The position numbers were made by a program, and so were the translations under genes. The notes beneath the pieces are model-generated. The model made no database searches, was not told where the DNA came from, and worked only from the letters and a program-made list of their open reading frames with translations. This document shows positions 5,949-12,479 of a DNA stretch of 13,459 nucleotides, piece after piece. How positions within the stretch are numbered: position 1 is the stretch's first letter; each line of letters begins with the position of its first letter. Origin of the DNA: an uncultured Lachnospiraceae bacterium (GTDB lineage Bacteria; Bacillota; Clostridia; Lachnospirales; Lachnospiraceae); the NCBI GenBank assembly GCA_946409475.1, contig CAMJWQ010000052.1:1-13459 (forward strand). The letters are read 5' to 3'.

Positions 5949-7484
5949 ATGGATCATAGAAAAAAGAAAAAGGATTATATAAAGGAAGCACTTTTATGTA
6001 TCTTTATTTTAAGTATTGCAACGGGAGTCGGATATTTGTTTCAGTACATTAAATTTCCTGATACGAATATCGTAATTGTATATTTACTTGCCGTATTATT
6101 GACTGCCAGATACACAAAAGGCTTCATTTTCGGCTTGACGGCATCTATTATAGCAACCTTTTGTTTTAACTATTTTTTTACAATTCCCTATTATACTTTA
6201 AGTGTGGATAATCCAAGCTATATAGTAACTTTTATTATTATGACTTTTATTGCCTTTTTTACAAGTACGTTAACATCCAGAGTTATGCTTCATGCATTAC
6301 AGGCTAAGGAAAAGGAAGCGGAAACAAGAGCCTTGTATACTCTTACCAACAGGCTGACAGATGCACAAAGCATGAAATCCATTGCGGAAATAGCGGTAGA
6401 AACGATAAGTGAATATATGAATTGTCAGGCAGCCTGTCTTTTGTTTAATGAAGAAGGGATGCCCGAAGGCAGTTTTATACAGCAGGTTGAAAGGGGAAGG
6501 CAGGTTCGCAGGGAAACGGACGAACCGGAGGAATTAAAGCATCGGTTTTCAGGCTTGAGAACAGATTTTCTGATTGGCGGGGAATTTTATGACTGGCCGA
6601 TATATGGCCAGGAGGATTTACTTGGACTTATTCGGATTCCCGGGAACAGAGGGGCGTCTATAACGGGAATACAAATGCGGTTATTGCATTCAATGATTGA
6701 AAATGTAGGTATTGCGATGGACAGGCTGCATTCTTCAATGGAACGTATAAGAGACAGGGAGCTTATTGTCCAGGAGAGATACAGGTCCAATTTACTGCGT
6801 GCTATTTCTCATGACCTTAGGACTCCCCTTTCCGGTATCATGGGAACCTCCGAGGTGCTGATGAATATGACGGATAAAAAGGATTCGAGGTATTCTATGA
6901 TGGAAGGCATCTATATGGACGCCGACTGGCTCCATTCACTGGTCGAAAACATATTAAGCCTTACGAGACTGCGGGACGGAAAAGTGCCGCTGCATAAAGA
7001 ACTGGAAGCTGTGGAAGAAGTAATAGGGGACGTATTGCAGCATATGGAAAAGCATAAGCCTCAGATTGAAATAAAGGCAGTAATTCCCGATGAATTACTC
7101 TTAGTACCTATGGATGCCAGGCTGATTAGCCAGGTGCTTGTAAATCTTTTGGATAATGCGGTTAAGCATACAAAGGGAACCGAAGAAATTTCCATTGAAG
7201 TGGTGAAGGATAATAACGATAATACCGTTAAATTCTATATTTCAGACAGAGGGGAAGGTATTAAAGAAAAGGATTTACCTAATATATTTGAAATGTTTTA
7301 TACTTCTAAGGAAAAGCATGCGGATGCCAGGCAGGGAATTGGGTTAGGTCTTTCTATTTGTGAGGCAATTGTAAAAGCCCATGGGGGTACGATACAGGGC
7401 GGCAATCGTATCGATGGTAAGGGAGCTATTTTTACATTTGCGCTGCCCCTCAGTGATGACAGAAAGGAAGATGGAAATGTATAA
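5949..7484 (+). CDS. kdpD: KdpD-like sensor histidine kinase lacking KdpD N-domain
   Basis: Membrane sensor kinase of 511 residues. It starts directly with a DUF4118 (KdpD-type) membrane block: hydrophobic segments at about 12-33, 39-76 and 89-110. A coiled linker and a GAF-like domain (about 125-260) follow, then a HisKA domain with H288 (AISHDLRTP) and a HATPase domain with the N box (NLLDNAVKHT, N403), SDRGEGI and GIGLGLSICEAI. All catalytic motifs are intact. Classical KdpD of about 890 residues has an N-terminal cytoplasmic sensor domain (PF02702) and a Usp domain; both are absent. ATG 5949 is preceded by AAGGTGA at 5933-5939. Its stop overlaps the start of the regulator gene, so the two are co-translated. 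It probably senses potassium limitation or turgor, inferred from the potassium genes downstream. Confidence 0.88.
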   Translation: MDHRKKKKDYIKEALLCIFILSIATGVGYLFQYIKFPDTNIVIVYLLAVLLTARYTKGFIFGLTASIIATFCFNYFFTIPYYTLSVDNPSYIVTFIIMTFIAFFTSTLTSRVMLHALQAKEKEAETRALYTLTNRLTDAQSMKSIAEIAVETISEYMNCQAACLLFNEEGMPEGSFIQQVERGRQVRRETDEPEELKHRFSGLRTDFLIGGEFYDWPIYGQEDLLGLIRIPGNRGASITGIQMRLLHSMIENVGIAMDRLHSSMERIRDRELIVQERYRSNLLRAISHDLRTPLSGIMGTSEVLMNMTDKKDSRYSMMEGIYMDADWLHSLVENILSLTRLRDGKVPLHKELEAVEEVIGDVLQHMEKHKPQIEIKAVIPDELLLVPMDARLISQVLVNLLDNAVKHTKGTEEISIEVVKDNNDNTVKFYISDRGEGIKEKDLPNIFEMFYTSKEKHADARQGIGLGLSICEAIVKAHGGTIQGGNRIDGKGAIFTFALPLSDDRKEDGNV

Positions 7485-8169
7485 TGAAACCATACTCGTT
7501 GTGGAAGATGATATCCCCATTAAGAATTTTATTTGTTATACCTTAAATGCGGGAGGATATAAAACAATGGAATCCGGTACGGGCCAGGGAGCATTAAGTA
7601 TGCTGATAACGGAATCCATTGATATCATGCTTCTTGATTTAGGCCTGCCAGATATTGACGGGATGGAAGTAATAAAAAAGGTAAGACAATGGTCTGAGAT
7701 GCCTATTATTGTGATATCAGCCAGGGATCAGGATAAAGAAAAGGCTCTGGCCTTAGATACGGGTGCCGATGATTATTTGACAAAACCCTTTTCCGCTACG
7801 GAATTAATGGCGCGTTTGCGGGTGGCCATTCGGCACTTTTATAAGATGAATATTAAAAATCAGCAGACTGTCTTTCAGGTTGGCAGTTTGTGCATGGATC
7901 TGGAAAAACATGCAGTAACGCTGGAAAATAAGGAAATCCATGTTACACCTATGGAATATAATCTATTATCACTGTTTATGAAAAATATGGGGAAGGTTTT
8001 AACCACACATTATATATTAAAGGAAGTATGGGGAGCTAATTATGGAACGGATACACAGGCATTGAGAGCATTGATGGCCGGTTTAAGAAGAAAAATAGAA
8101 AAAAACCCTGCTAAGCCGCGTTATATTATAACGGAAATAGGGGTAGGATATCGAATGACAGATGAATAA
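7477..8169 (+). CDS. kdpE: KdpE-like OmpR-family response regulator
   Basis: DNA-binding partner of the upstream kinase, 230 residues. The receiver domain has the acidic pair in VVEDD, the phosphorylated aspartate D54 (LLDLGLPDIDG), the conserved serine in VISARD and the lysine in LTKPF. A winged-helix output domain follows, ending in GVGYRM as in OmpR/PhoB members. I chose ATG 7477 because AAAGGAAG (7463-7470) is at proper spacing; ATG 7471 is too close to it. The start overlaps the kinase stop by eight bases. OmpR-family regulators bind direct repeats spaced by about one helical turn, and such repeats lie at 8393-8445 before the potassium operon. No kdpFABC genes are in the window, so Trk control is the more likely local job. 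Confidence 0.9.
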   Translation: MYNETILVVEDDIPIKNFICYTLNAGGYKTMESGTGQGALSMLITESIDIMLLDLGLPDIDGMEVIKKVRQWSEMPIIVISARDQDKEKALALDTGADDYLTKPFSATELMARLRVAIRHFYKMNIKNQQTVFQVGSLCMDLEKHAVTLENKEIHVTPMEYNLLSLFMKNMGKVLTTHYILKEVWGANYGTDTQALRALMAGLRRKIEKNPAKPRYIITEIGVGYRMTDE

Positions 8170-8228
8170 AAACGAAAAGTCCGGACGGATGCGCACCAAT
8201 GCACGCGGAAGCTTGCAGCCAAGGGTAT

Positions 8229-8260
8229 GAATCACTGCGTGACCGCATTTGGCATACAAG
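8229..8260 (+). repeat. Degenerate dispersed repeat core, copy C
   Basis: The segment shares CACTGCRTG-CCGCATTTG-CATA-AAG with copy B (8355-8388) and copy A (2505-2538). Sequence upstream of it is only loosely similar to the other copies. It runs straight into the terminator stem. Confidence 0.45.
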
Positions 8261-8303
8261 GCGGGCAGGCCCCTCAAGAATGAGGAGCCTGCCCGCCTTT
8301 TTT
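8260..8303 (+). terminator. Strong intrinsic terminator of the kdpDE-like operon
   Basis: GGCGGGCAGGC (8260-8270) and GCCTGCCCGCC (8287-8297) form a perfect 11-base stem with an inner CCTC/GAGG pair around a small loop, followed by six T residues (8298-8303). It ends the two-component transcript and separates it from the potassium operon. Confidence 0.93.
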
Positions 8304-8309
8304 GATTCC

Positions 8310-8388
8310 CTGTCAATCAAACCCGCCGGGGGTTTCACACGGATGTATGGGGAAAATATCACTGCATGGCCGCATTTGCCGCATAAAG
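8310..8388 (+). repeat. Dispersed intergenic repeat, copy B
   Basis: This copy aligns along its whole length with 2461-2538, about three quarters identical. AAACCC-GCCG-GGGTTT gives a hairpin near its start, and TTTGATT (8300-8306) with AATCAAA (8315-8321) forms an inverted repeat at the border, a shortened form of the long stem seen before copy A. Confidence 0.6.
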
Positions 8389-8392
8389 TCTC

Positions 8393-8458
8393 TTCTCACA
8401 CAATTCTCACAAAGTGTTCTTTATACTCACACTATCATCACAAGATTTATTTTACAAT
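8393..8458 (+). promoter_or_regulatory. Regulated promoter with four phased TCACA repeats
   Basis: Four 11-base units carry TCACA at 8396, 8407, 8427 and 8438: TTCTCACACAA and TTCTCACAAAG, a nine-base spacer, then TACTCACACTA and TCATCACAAGA. The spacings are 11, 20 and 11 bases, so all units face nearly the same side of the helix. Seven bases after the last unit is TACAAT (8453-8458), a good -10, with no recognisable -35. PhoB and PhoP of the OmpR family bind such tandem repeats in place of a -35 box. The KdpE-like regulator encoded just upstream is the obvious candidate. TATACT at 8422-8427 is an alternative -10. Confidence 0.55.
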
Positions 8459-8497
8459 GTAATTGCAAAGAAAAACAAAAGGAATGGAGTGAAAGCT

Positions 8498-8926
8498 ATG
8501 ATGGATAAAGAGATAACGATTAAAAAAAATCAAGATATAGATTTGTATGACTTTTGTAATTCCATACGTCAATTATTAAAAAATAGAAAGCTTGATGACA
8601 GCGAGCAGGATATAAGAAAAGCAATGTCTGCGTATCCTCATTCGCCTGTACCGCATAACCTTATGGGTATTCTTCTGATATATAAGGAGGATAAAATCGG
8701 AGCGATGAAGCATTTTAGGGCAGCTTATGCATTAGATCCTGCTTATATACCTGCCAGATGTAATTTGGATAATTGTGCGAACCTGTATGCAAGCTGGAAA
8801 TATGCTTTTACTGAGACGGATTGTCCTAAGGAATTGGGTAATAATGTTCATAAAGAAACATTATTAAAACAACGGTTAAAAAATAAACAAAATGAGGAGA
8901 AGCATCATGACAATATGGAAAAATAA
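8498..8926 (+). CDS. Small TPR-like protein leading the potassium operon
   Basis: A 142-residue soluble protein with no signal peptide. Residues about 16-95 look like two or more helix-turn-helix TPR-type units (PHNLMGILLIYKEDKIGAMKHFRAAYALDPAYIPARCNL is a good match to the TPR pattern); the C-terminal 40 residues are charged and lysine-rich. TPR units usually bind proteins, so it may be an adaptor for the Trk system, but no function is known to me. ATG 8498, immediately followed by a second ATG, is preceded by GGAGTG at 8486-8491. An in-frame ATG at 8414 lies inside the operator region and has no ribosome site. The 3' end overlaps the first trkA by 20 bases, indicating one translationally coupled operon. 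Confidence 0.78.
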   Translation: MMDKEITIKKNQDIDLYDFCNSIRQLLKNRKLDDSEQDIRKAMSAYPHSPVPHNLMGILLIYKEDKIGAMKHFRAAYALDPAYIPARCNLDNCANLYASWKYAFTETDCPKELGNNVHKETLLKQRLKNKQNEEKHHDNMEK

Positions 8927-9356
8927 TCATAAAGAGGAATTATATACAGTTATCATAGGATGCGGCAGATTAGGAGCCAACCTGGCAAATAGCCTATCTG
9001 AGCAGAAACAGAATGTTTTGATCATTGATAGAAGTAAAGAGTCATTCCGGAAACTGTCCACGTCCTTTGGTGGGTTAACCGTTGTTGGTGATGCAACAGA
9101 TATGGATGTGCTTTCCGAAGCGGAAATAGAAAAGGCTGATGTAGCGCTTGTTGTTACGGATAGTGATAATGTCAATATTATGGTATCCCAAATGATTAAA
9201 GAGATTTTTCATACCGCACTTGTTATAGCCAGATTATATGATTCGGAAAGAAAATATGTTTATGAAGAATTGGGCATAGATATCATATGCCCGGCTGACC
9301 TGTCTGCAATGGAAATAAAAAAGCTGTTAGCTAAAAATGAGGAGGAGGTACTATGA
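8907..9356 (+). CDS. trkA: TrkA/KtrA-type RCK_N potassium uptake regulator
   Basis: Cytoplasmic gating protein of a Trk/Ktr potassium channel, 149 residues. It is a single RCK_N (TrkA-N) Rossmann domain with a canonical nucleotide motif (VIIGCGRLGANLANSL, glycines at 18, 20 and 23), an acidic residue at the end of the second strand (LIIDRS) and VVGDATD, VALVVTDSDNVN and IARLYD as in TrkA. It should bind NAD(H) or an adenine nucleotide. The RCK_C domain usual in KtrA of about 220 residues is missing. ATG 8907 is set by GAGGAG at 8895-8900. It overlaps the preceding gene by 20 bases and the following one by four (ATGA), so both RCK proteins are probably made in equal amounts and form a mixed ring under TrkH. 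Confidence 0.9.
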   Translation: MTIWKNNHKEELYTVIIGCGRLGANLANSLSEQKQNVLIIDRSKESFRKLSTSFGGLTVVGDATDMDVLSEAEIEKADVALVVTDSDNVNIMVSQMIKEIFHTALVIARLYDSERKYVYEELGIDIICPADLSAMEIKKLLAKNEEEVL

Positions 9357-10018
9357 AAAGAAAGGTATTGTTAATGGGCGGCTTTCATAAGGCTTATGCT
9401 TTATCGGCTTCACTAATCCAAAACGGCTATGAGGTTACAGTTATTAATAATGATTATCATAATTGCCATTCTTTGGCAGAGTTAAAATCTTTAAAAGTTA
9501 TTTTTGGCGATGCTACGAAACCATTTGTACTGGAGGATGCCGATGCGGAAGATATGGATATTGCCATTGCTTTGACGCAAAAAGACGATGAAAATCTGGT
9601 CATGTGTGAATTGTGTAAAAAAAGGTTTCATATTAAAAAAACGGTAGCATTGGTAAATGACCCTAAAAAGACAGAGTTTTTCTATAAAATGGGAATTGAT
9701 TCCGTGGTTTGTGCTATCAATGCCATAACTAATATTATTGAGCAGCAGGCAATCATGGATGAAATGGCTAAAATATTTCCGATTGGAGTAGGCGGTATAA
9801 ATATAGCTGAAGTTCCGATACCCACACAATCCCCGGCAGCCGGTAAAAAGCTGTGGGAAATTAATTTGCCCAAAGAAGTAATTATCGGATGTATCTTAAG
9901 AGGTGAACATAGTATGATTCCGAGGGGAGACACCAGAATATTATCCGGTGATGTTTTGATTTTAATATCTTCCGATAAACAGGAAATGAATGCGGTAAGA
10001 GAACTTACGGGAAAATAA
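9353..10018 (+). CDS. trkA: Second TrkA-type protein with RCK_C, degenerate Rossmann motif
   Basis: A 221-residue RCK protein with an N-terminal TrkA-N fold (to about 135) and a C-terminal RCK_C domain (about 145-218; GKKLWEINLPKEVIIGCILRGEHSMIPRGDTRILSGDVLILIS). The glycine-rich loop is GGFHKAYALS rather than GxGxxG, and the acidic residue after the second strand is replaced (VTVINND), so the nucleotide site is probably altered or lost. The preceding gene has the intact motif but no RCK_C, so the two look complementary. RCK_C domains of this group bind c-di-AMP in several Firmicutes; whether this one does is not visible. GGAGGAGG-like purines (about 9340-9349) precede ATG 9353. Confidence 0.88.
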   Translation: MKRKVLLMGGFHKAYALSASLIQNGYEVTVINNDYHNCHSLAELKSLKVIFGDATKPFVLEDADAEDMDIAIALTQKDDENLVMCELCKKRFHIKKTVALVNDPKKTEFFYKMGIDSVVCAINAITNIIEQQAIMDEMAKIFPIGVGGINIAEVPIPTQSPAAGKKLWEINLPKEVIIGCILRGEHSMIPRGDTRILSGDVLILISSDKQEMNAVRELTGK

Positions 10019-10060
10019 AAAATGGAATGGTAGTTTACTTAAGACTGAGAGGCGTTTATT

Positions 10061-11539
10061 ATGATTTTTTTTAATGAAAAAGGTGGTATTTACGGAAAAT
10101 TAATGATACTCGAAGGTATTATGATTATTGTTCCTTTGGTTATGATACCGTTTAATATGACTGACGTTCCGTATATATTTGATTTTTTAGTACCCGGATT
10201 AGGCTCCGTTATTCTGGGCTTGCTGATATGTATAGTTGTTAAAAACAGAGAATATACCAGAAATAATCTTAAATATATAAGTGCAAAAGTAGTATTTTTT
10301 GCCTGGTTATATGGCTTTTTTATTGGTTCCTTACCTTTTATTTTGTCTGGCCGGTTAACTATGATACAGGCACTGTTTGAATCTGTCAGTGGATTTACCA
10401 CTACCGGATTATCGGTTATAGATGTTACGGTAACACCTGCCGTTTTTCTTTTCTACCGAAGCTTTATTCAGTTTATGGGTGGTCTTGGTTTTATACTGAT
10501 GATGATTATCTTTATACAGGGGAAGCAGTCTATGGATCTGTATAATGCGGAAGGACATCCGGATAAGCTTATGCCTAATCTGGGAAAGACAGCAAGAACG
10601 ATTTTTGCCATGTATAGCGGGTTTTTGGTTTTAGGTACTATAGCTTACGCTGCATTCGGGATGTCTTTGTTCGACAGCATCAATCACGCCATGTGTGCTT
10701 TGTCAACAGGGGGATTTTCTACGAAGGCAGATAGTATCGGAGCATTCCATTCTCCTCAGATAGAAGGAGTTACTATTATTTTAATGCTGATTGGAACCAC
10801 TAATTTTGCAGTTTTACTGCTGTTGGTAAAAGGGAAAATACGTCAATTTTTTAAGGTCAGCGAAGTAAGATTTATGTTTCTGCTGCTTTTTATTTTTGTT
10901 CCGGTTATGTCGGCAGGATTGTTCTTTAAAATGTACCTGGGTCTTGGAGAAAGTATCCGGTTATCACTTTTTAATGTGGTATAAGCCCTATCAACCACCG
11001 GTTTTTCTACCTGTTATTATAACGACTGGCCCCCATTCAGCCTGGGCATTATGATTATCCTGATGCTGATAGGCGGTGGTATTGGTTCTACGGCGGGGGG
11101 AATTAAATTAACAAGAGTTTATATTATTATTCGTATGCTTATAGATAACGTAATTAAGAAGAACAGCTCGGACAGATATGTAAATAGACTGCATTACTAT
11201 CGGGCTTATGGAAAAAGCATCATAGATGAAGCAACTTCAAGGGACGCTTTTTACTTTGCAGGAACTTATTTGATTATTTATATAACAGGTGTGTTGGCGT
11301 TAACCTTAACAACAAACGGGACATTGACGGAGACTATGTTTGAATTCGCATCATCTTTGGGTACGGTAGGATTATCCGTTGGTTTGACGGGACCGGCTGC
11401 CAATCCCGCAACCTTAATAATTGAAATTTTTGGAATGATATTGGGAAGATTAGAAATATTTGCCGTAATTATGGGAATATATGCGATATTTCAACAAATT
11501 AAAATCAAATATAAAAAGTGGGAAAGGCCATGTCATTAA
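10061..11539 (+). pseudogene. trkH: TrkH potassium channel gene with in-frame TAA at codon 308
   Basis: TrkH/KtrB-family membrane channel for potassium uptake, normally about 480-490 residues with four pore repeats. Reading from ATG 10061 (ribosome site GAGAGG at 10047-10052) gives filter regions SVSGFTTTGLS (about 108-118) and ALSTGGFST (about 213-221), then stops at TAA 10982-10984. The same frame continues without a shift as ALSTTGFST (filter 3, 309-317), GGGIGSTAGGIKLTR and SSLGTVGLSVG (filter 4, about 431-441) to TAA 11537-11539. Homologues usually read FNVVSAL here, so a serine codon TCA changed to TAA is the simplest cause. The product would be cut before filters 3 and 4 and should not form a pore. 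The remainder is well conserved, so the mutation is recent, a sequencing error, or read through. ATG 11051 has no ribosome site. Confidence 0.88.
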
Positions 11540-11547
11540 TTATGGCA

Positions 11548-12255
11548 TTAAAGAAATAAATCGACCTTCATTTCTTTATCCACTTTTTTGTAAACGGATA
11601 TTTTATTGTCCGCGTCACAGGTTGCCAAAAGAACCTCCGATATTTGGGAAATACCATAGGCGCTTAATTGACTCATAAGCCATTTTTCATTTTTACCCGT
11701 ATGACGTAAGTTTTCCGGCATAACATGTCCGTCAATGATGACATTGGCATTTAAGGAGGCCTGATTAAGGGATAGCTGCAGATCCTTCGGTGCAACCGGA
11801 CGTTCTGATTCCTTCGGAAGTATGCTTAATTTGCCGTTTGCTTCTAAGACGGCGGCATATATGGTTGATAAGTCGAAATAGCCGTTGACCCGGCACTGCT
11901 CCAGAAATTCACCAATAGCTATTTTTGCTTTTTTAAGATTACTTTTATATAAGGTACCGTTAAAGTAGAGTATAACGGGTTTCCCCTCAACAAACCTTCT
12001 TAATTTAATAGATTTATTTTTAATTATGGATAAAAAAACATCAAAGAGTGCGAAAACTACCATGGCTGTTAATGGTTTTACAAAATCATTCTCCAGGGAA
12101 GTGGCCATTTCCGCAGCAATAGATCCGATGGTGATACTGTTTATATAATCAAACATGCTAAGCTGAGACATTTCCCGGTATCCCATTAGCTTAGTCAATA
12201 AAAATAAAGTGATTAAAGCACCAAGTGATGTAATAATAATAGAGATAACTTCCAT
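11548..12255 (-). CDS. DUF421 (YetF-type) membrane protein
   Basis: A 235-residue protein of the DUF421/YetF family, common in Firmicutes and of unknown biochemical function; some members are linked to sporulation. The first 80 residues contain three hydrophobic segments (about 4-21, 36-52 and 60-78) with the family stretch MGYREMSQLSMFDYINSITIGSIAA. The remainder is the soluble domain, with EGKPVILYFNGTL, then an internal variable part and ANGKLSILPK, and a C-terminal extension with LLATCDADNKISVYKK. ATG at 12255-12253 has AGGAG seven or so bases upstream on the minus strand. It converges on trkH with eight bases between the two stops, so the transcripts probably overlap. It is transcribed apart from the potassium operon and any link is unproven. 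Confidence 0.9.
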   Translation of the reverse strand: MEVISIIITSLGALITLFLLTKLMGYREMSQLSMFDYINSITIGSIAAEMATSLENDFVKPLTAMVVFALFDVFLSIIKNKSIKLRRFVEGKPVILYFNGTLYKSNLKKAKIAIGEFLEQCRVNGYFDLSTIYAAVLEANGKLSILPKESERPVAPKDLQLSLNQASLNANVIIDGHVMPENLRHTGKNEKWLMSQLSAYGISQISEVLLATCDADNKISVYKKVDKEMKVDLFL

Positions 12256-12308
12256 TGTTTCGTCTCCTGTTCTTTTAAATTATCAGTAGAATATGCAATA
12301 ATTATTTA

Positions 12309-12336
12309 ATTATACGGATTAATTTGGCCATGTATA
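12309..12336 (-). promoter_or_regulatory. Candidate promoter for the DUF421 gene
   Basis: On the minus strand TATACA (12336-12331) and a perfect TATAAT (12314-12309) are separated by 16 bases. The -35 matches four of six consensus bases. The predicted start lies about 50 bases before the ATG at 12255. Confidence 0.45.
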
Positions 12337-12352
12337 TTTTTTCTTGAACTAA

Positions 12353-12434
12353 GCTGAACGTGCGCGGCACATTAAATGCTTATTTTCCTTAATCCTTTAG
12401 GATAAAAAGGTGACGGCAGTGTCCGCGCGTCAGC
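12353..12434. repeat. Long imperfect inverted repeat with nested hairpin
   Basis: GCTGAACGTGCGCGGCAC (12353-12370) is an imperfect reverse complement of 12419-12434, enclosing a second hairpin CCTT-ATCCT/AGGAT-AAGG (12387-12410). It lies between the DUF4397 gene and the DUF421 promoter, both on the minus strand. It could be a transcript 3' structure or a small mobile-type repeat; no T-run follows on the minus strand. Confidence 0.4.
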
Positions 12435-12438
12435 GCCG

Positions 12439-12461
12439 GAGTCTGACTTGTCAGACTCTTT
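12439..12461. terminator. Perfect hairpin downstream of the DUF4397 gene
   Basis: GAGTCTGA (12439-12446), loop CTTG and TCAGACTC (12451-12458) form a perfect eight-base stem 19 bases past the stop codon of the minus-strand gene. The plus-strand side is followed by TT then GAG, and the minus-strand side by CCGG, so the T-run is poor in either direction. Position suggests a terminator or 3' stabilising hairpin for the minus-strand gene. Confidence 0.45.
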
Positions 12462-12479
12462 GAGTGATAATTCAGGCCG

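Larger units (their letters stand above)
8170..8497 (+). other. Gene-free gap: terminator, repeats and operator-promoter
   Basis: This 328-base gap holds, in order, a degenerate repeat core (copy C), a strong terminator, a second copy of the dispersed repeat (copy B), and the phased direct repeats with -10 box ahead of the potassium operon. Two short open frames cross it but follow only the repeats and lack ribosome sites, so I do not call genes here. Confidence 0.75.

Noticed and set aside
8199..8508. Two overlapping short open frames on the plus strand in the kdpE-trk gap
   Set aside because: They run through a terminator and the dispersed repeat, have no ribosome site and no recognisable protein pattern.
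10982..10984. Programmed recoding (selenocysteine or pyrrolysine) in trkH
   Set aside because: The codon is TAA, not TGA or TAG, and no special downstream structure was evident; mutation is simpler.
11051..11539. Separate small membrane protein gene downstream of trkH
   Set aside because: It is the in-frame remainder of trkH after the TAA at 10982-10984; its ATG lacks a ribosome site and lies after filter 3.
11527..11546. Bidirectional terminator between trkH and the DUF421 gene
   Set aside because: GCCAT/ATGGC gives only a five-base stem without a T-run on either strand.
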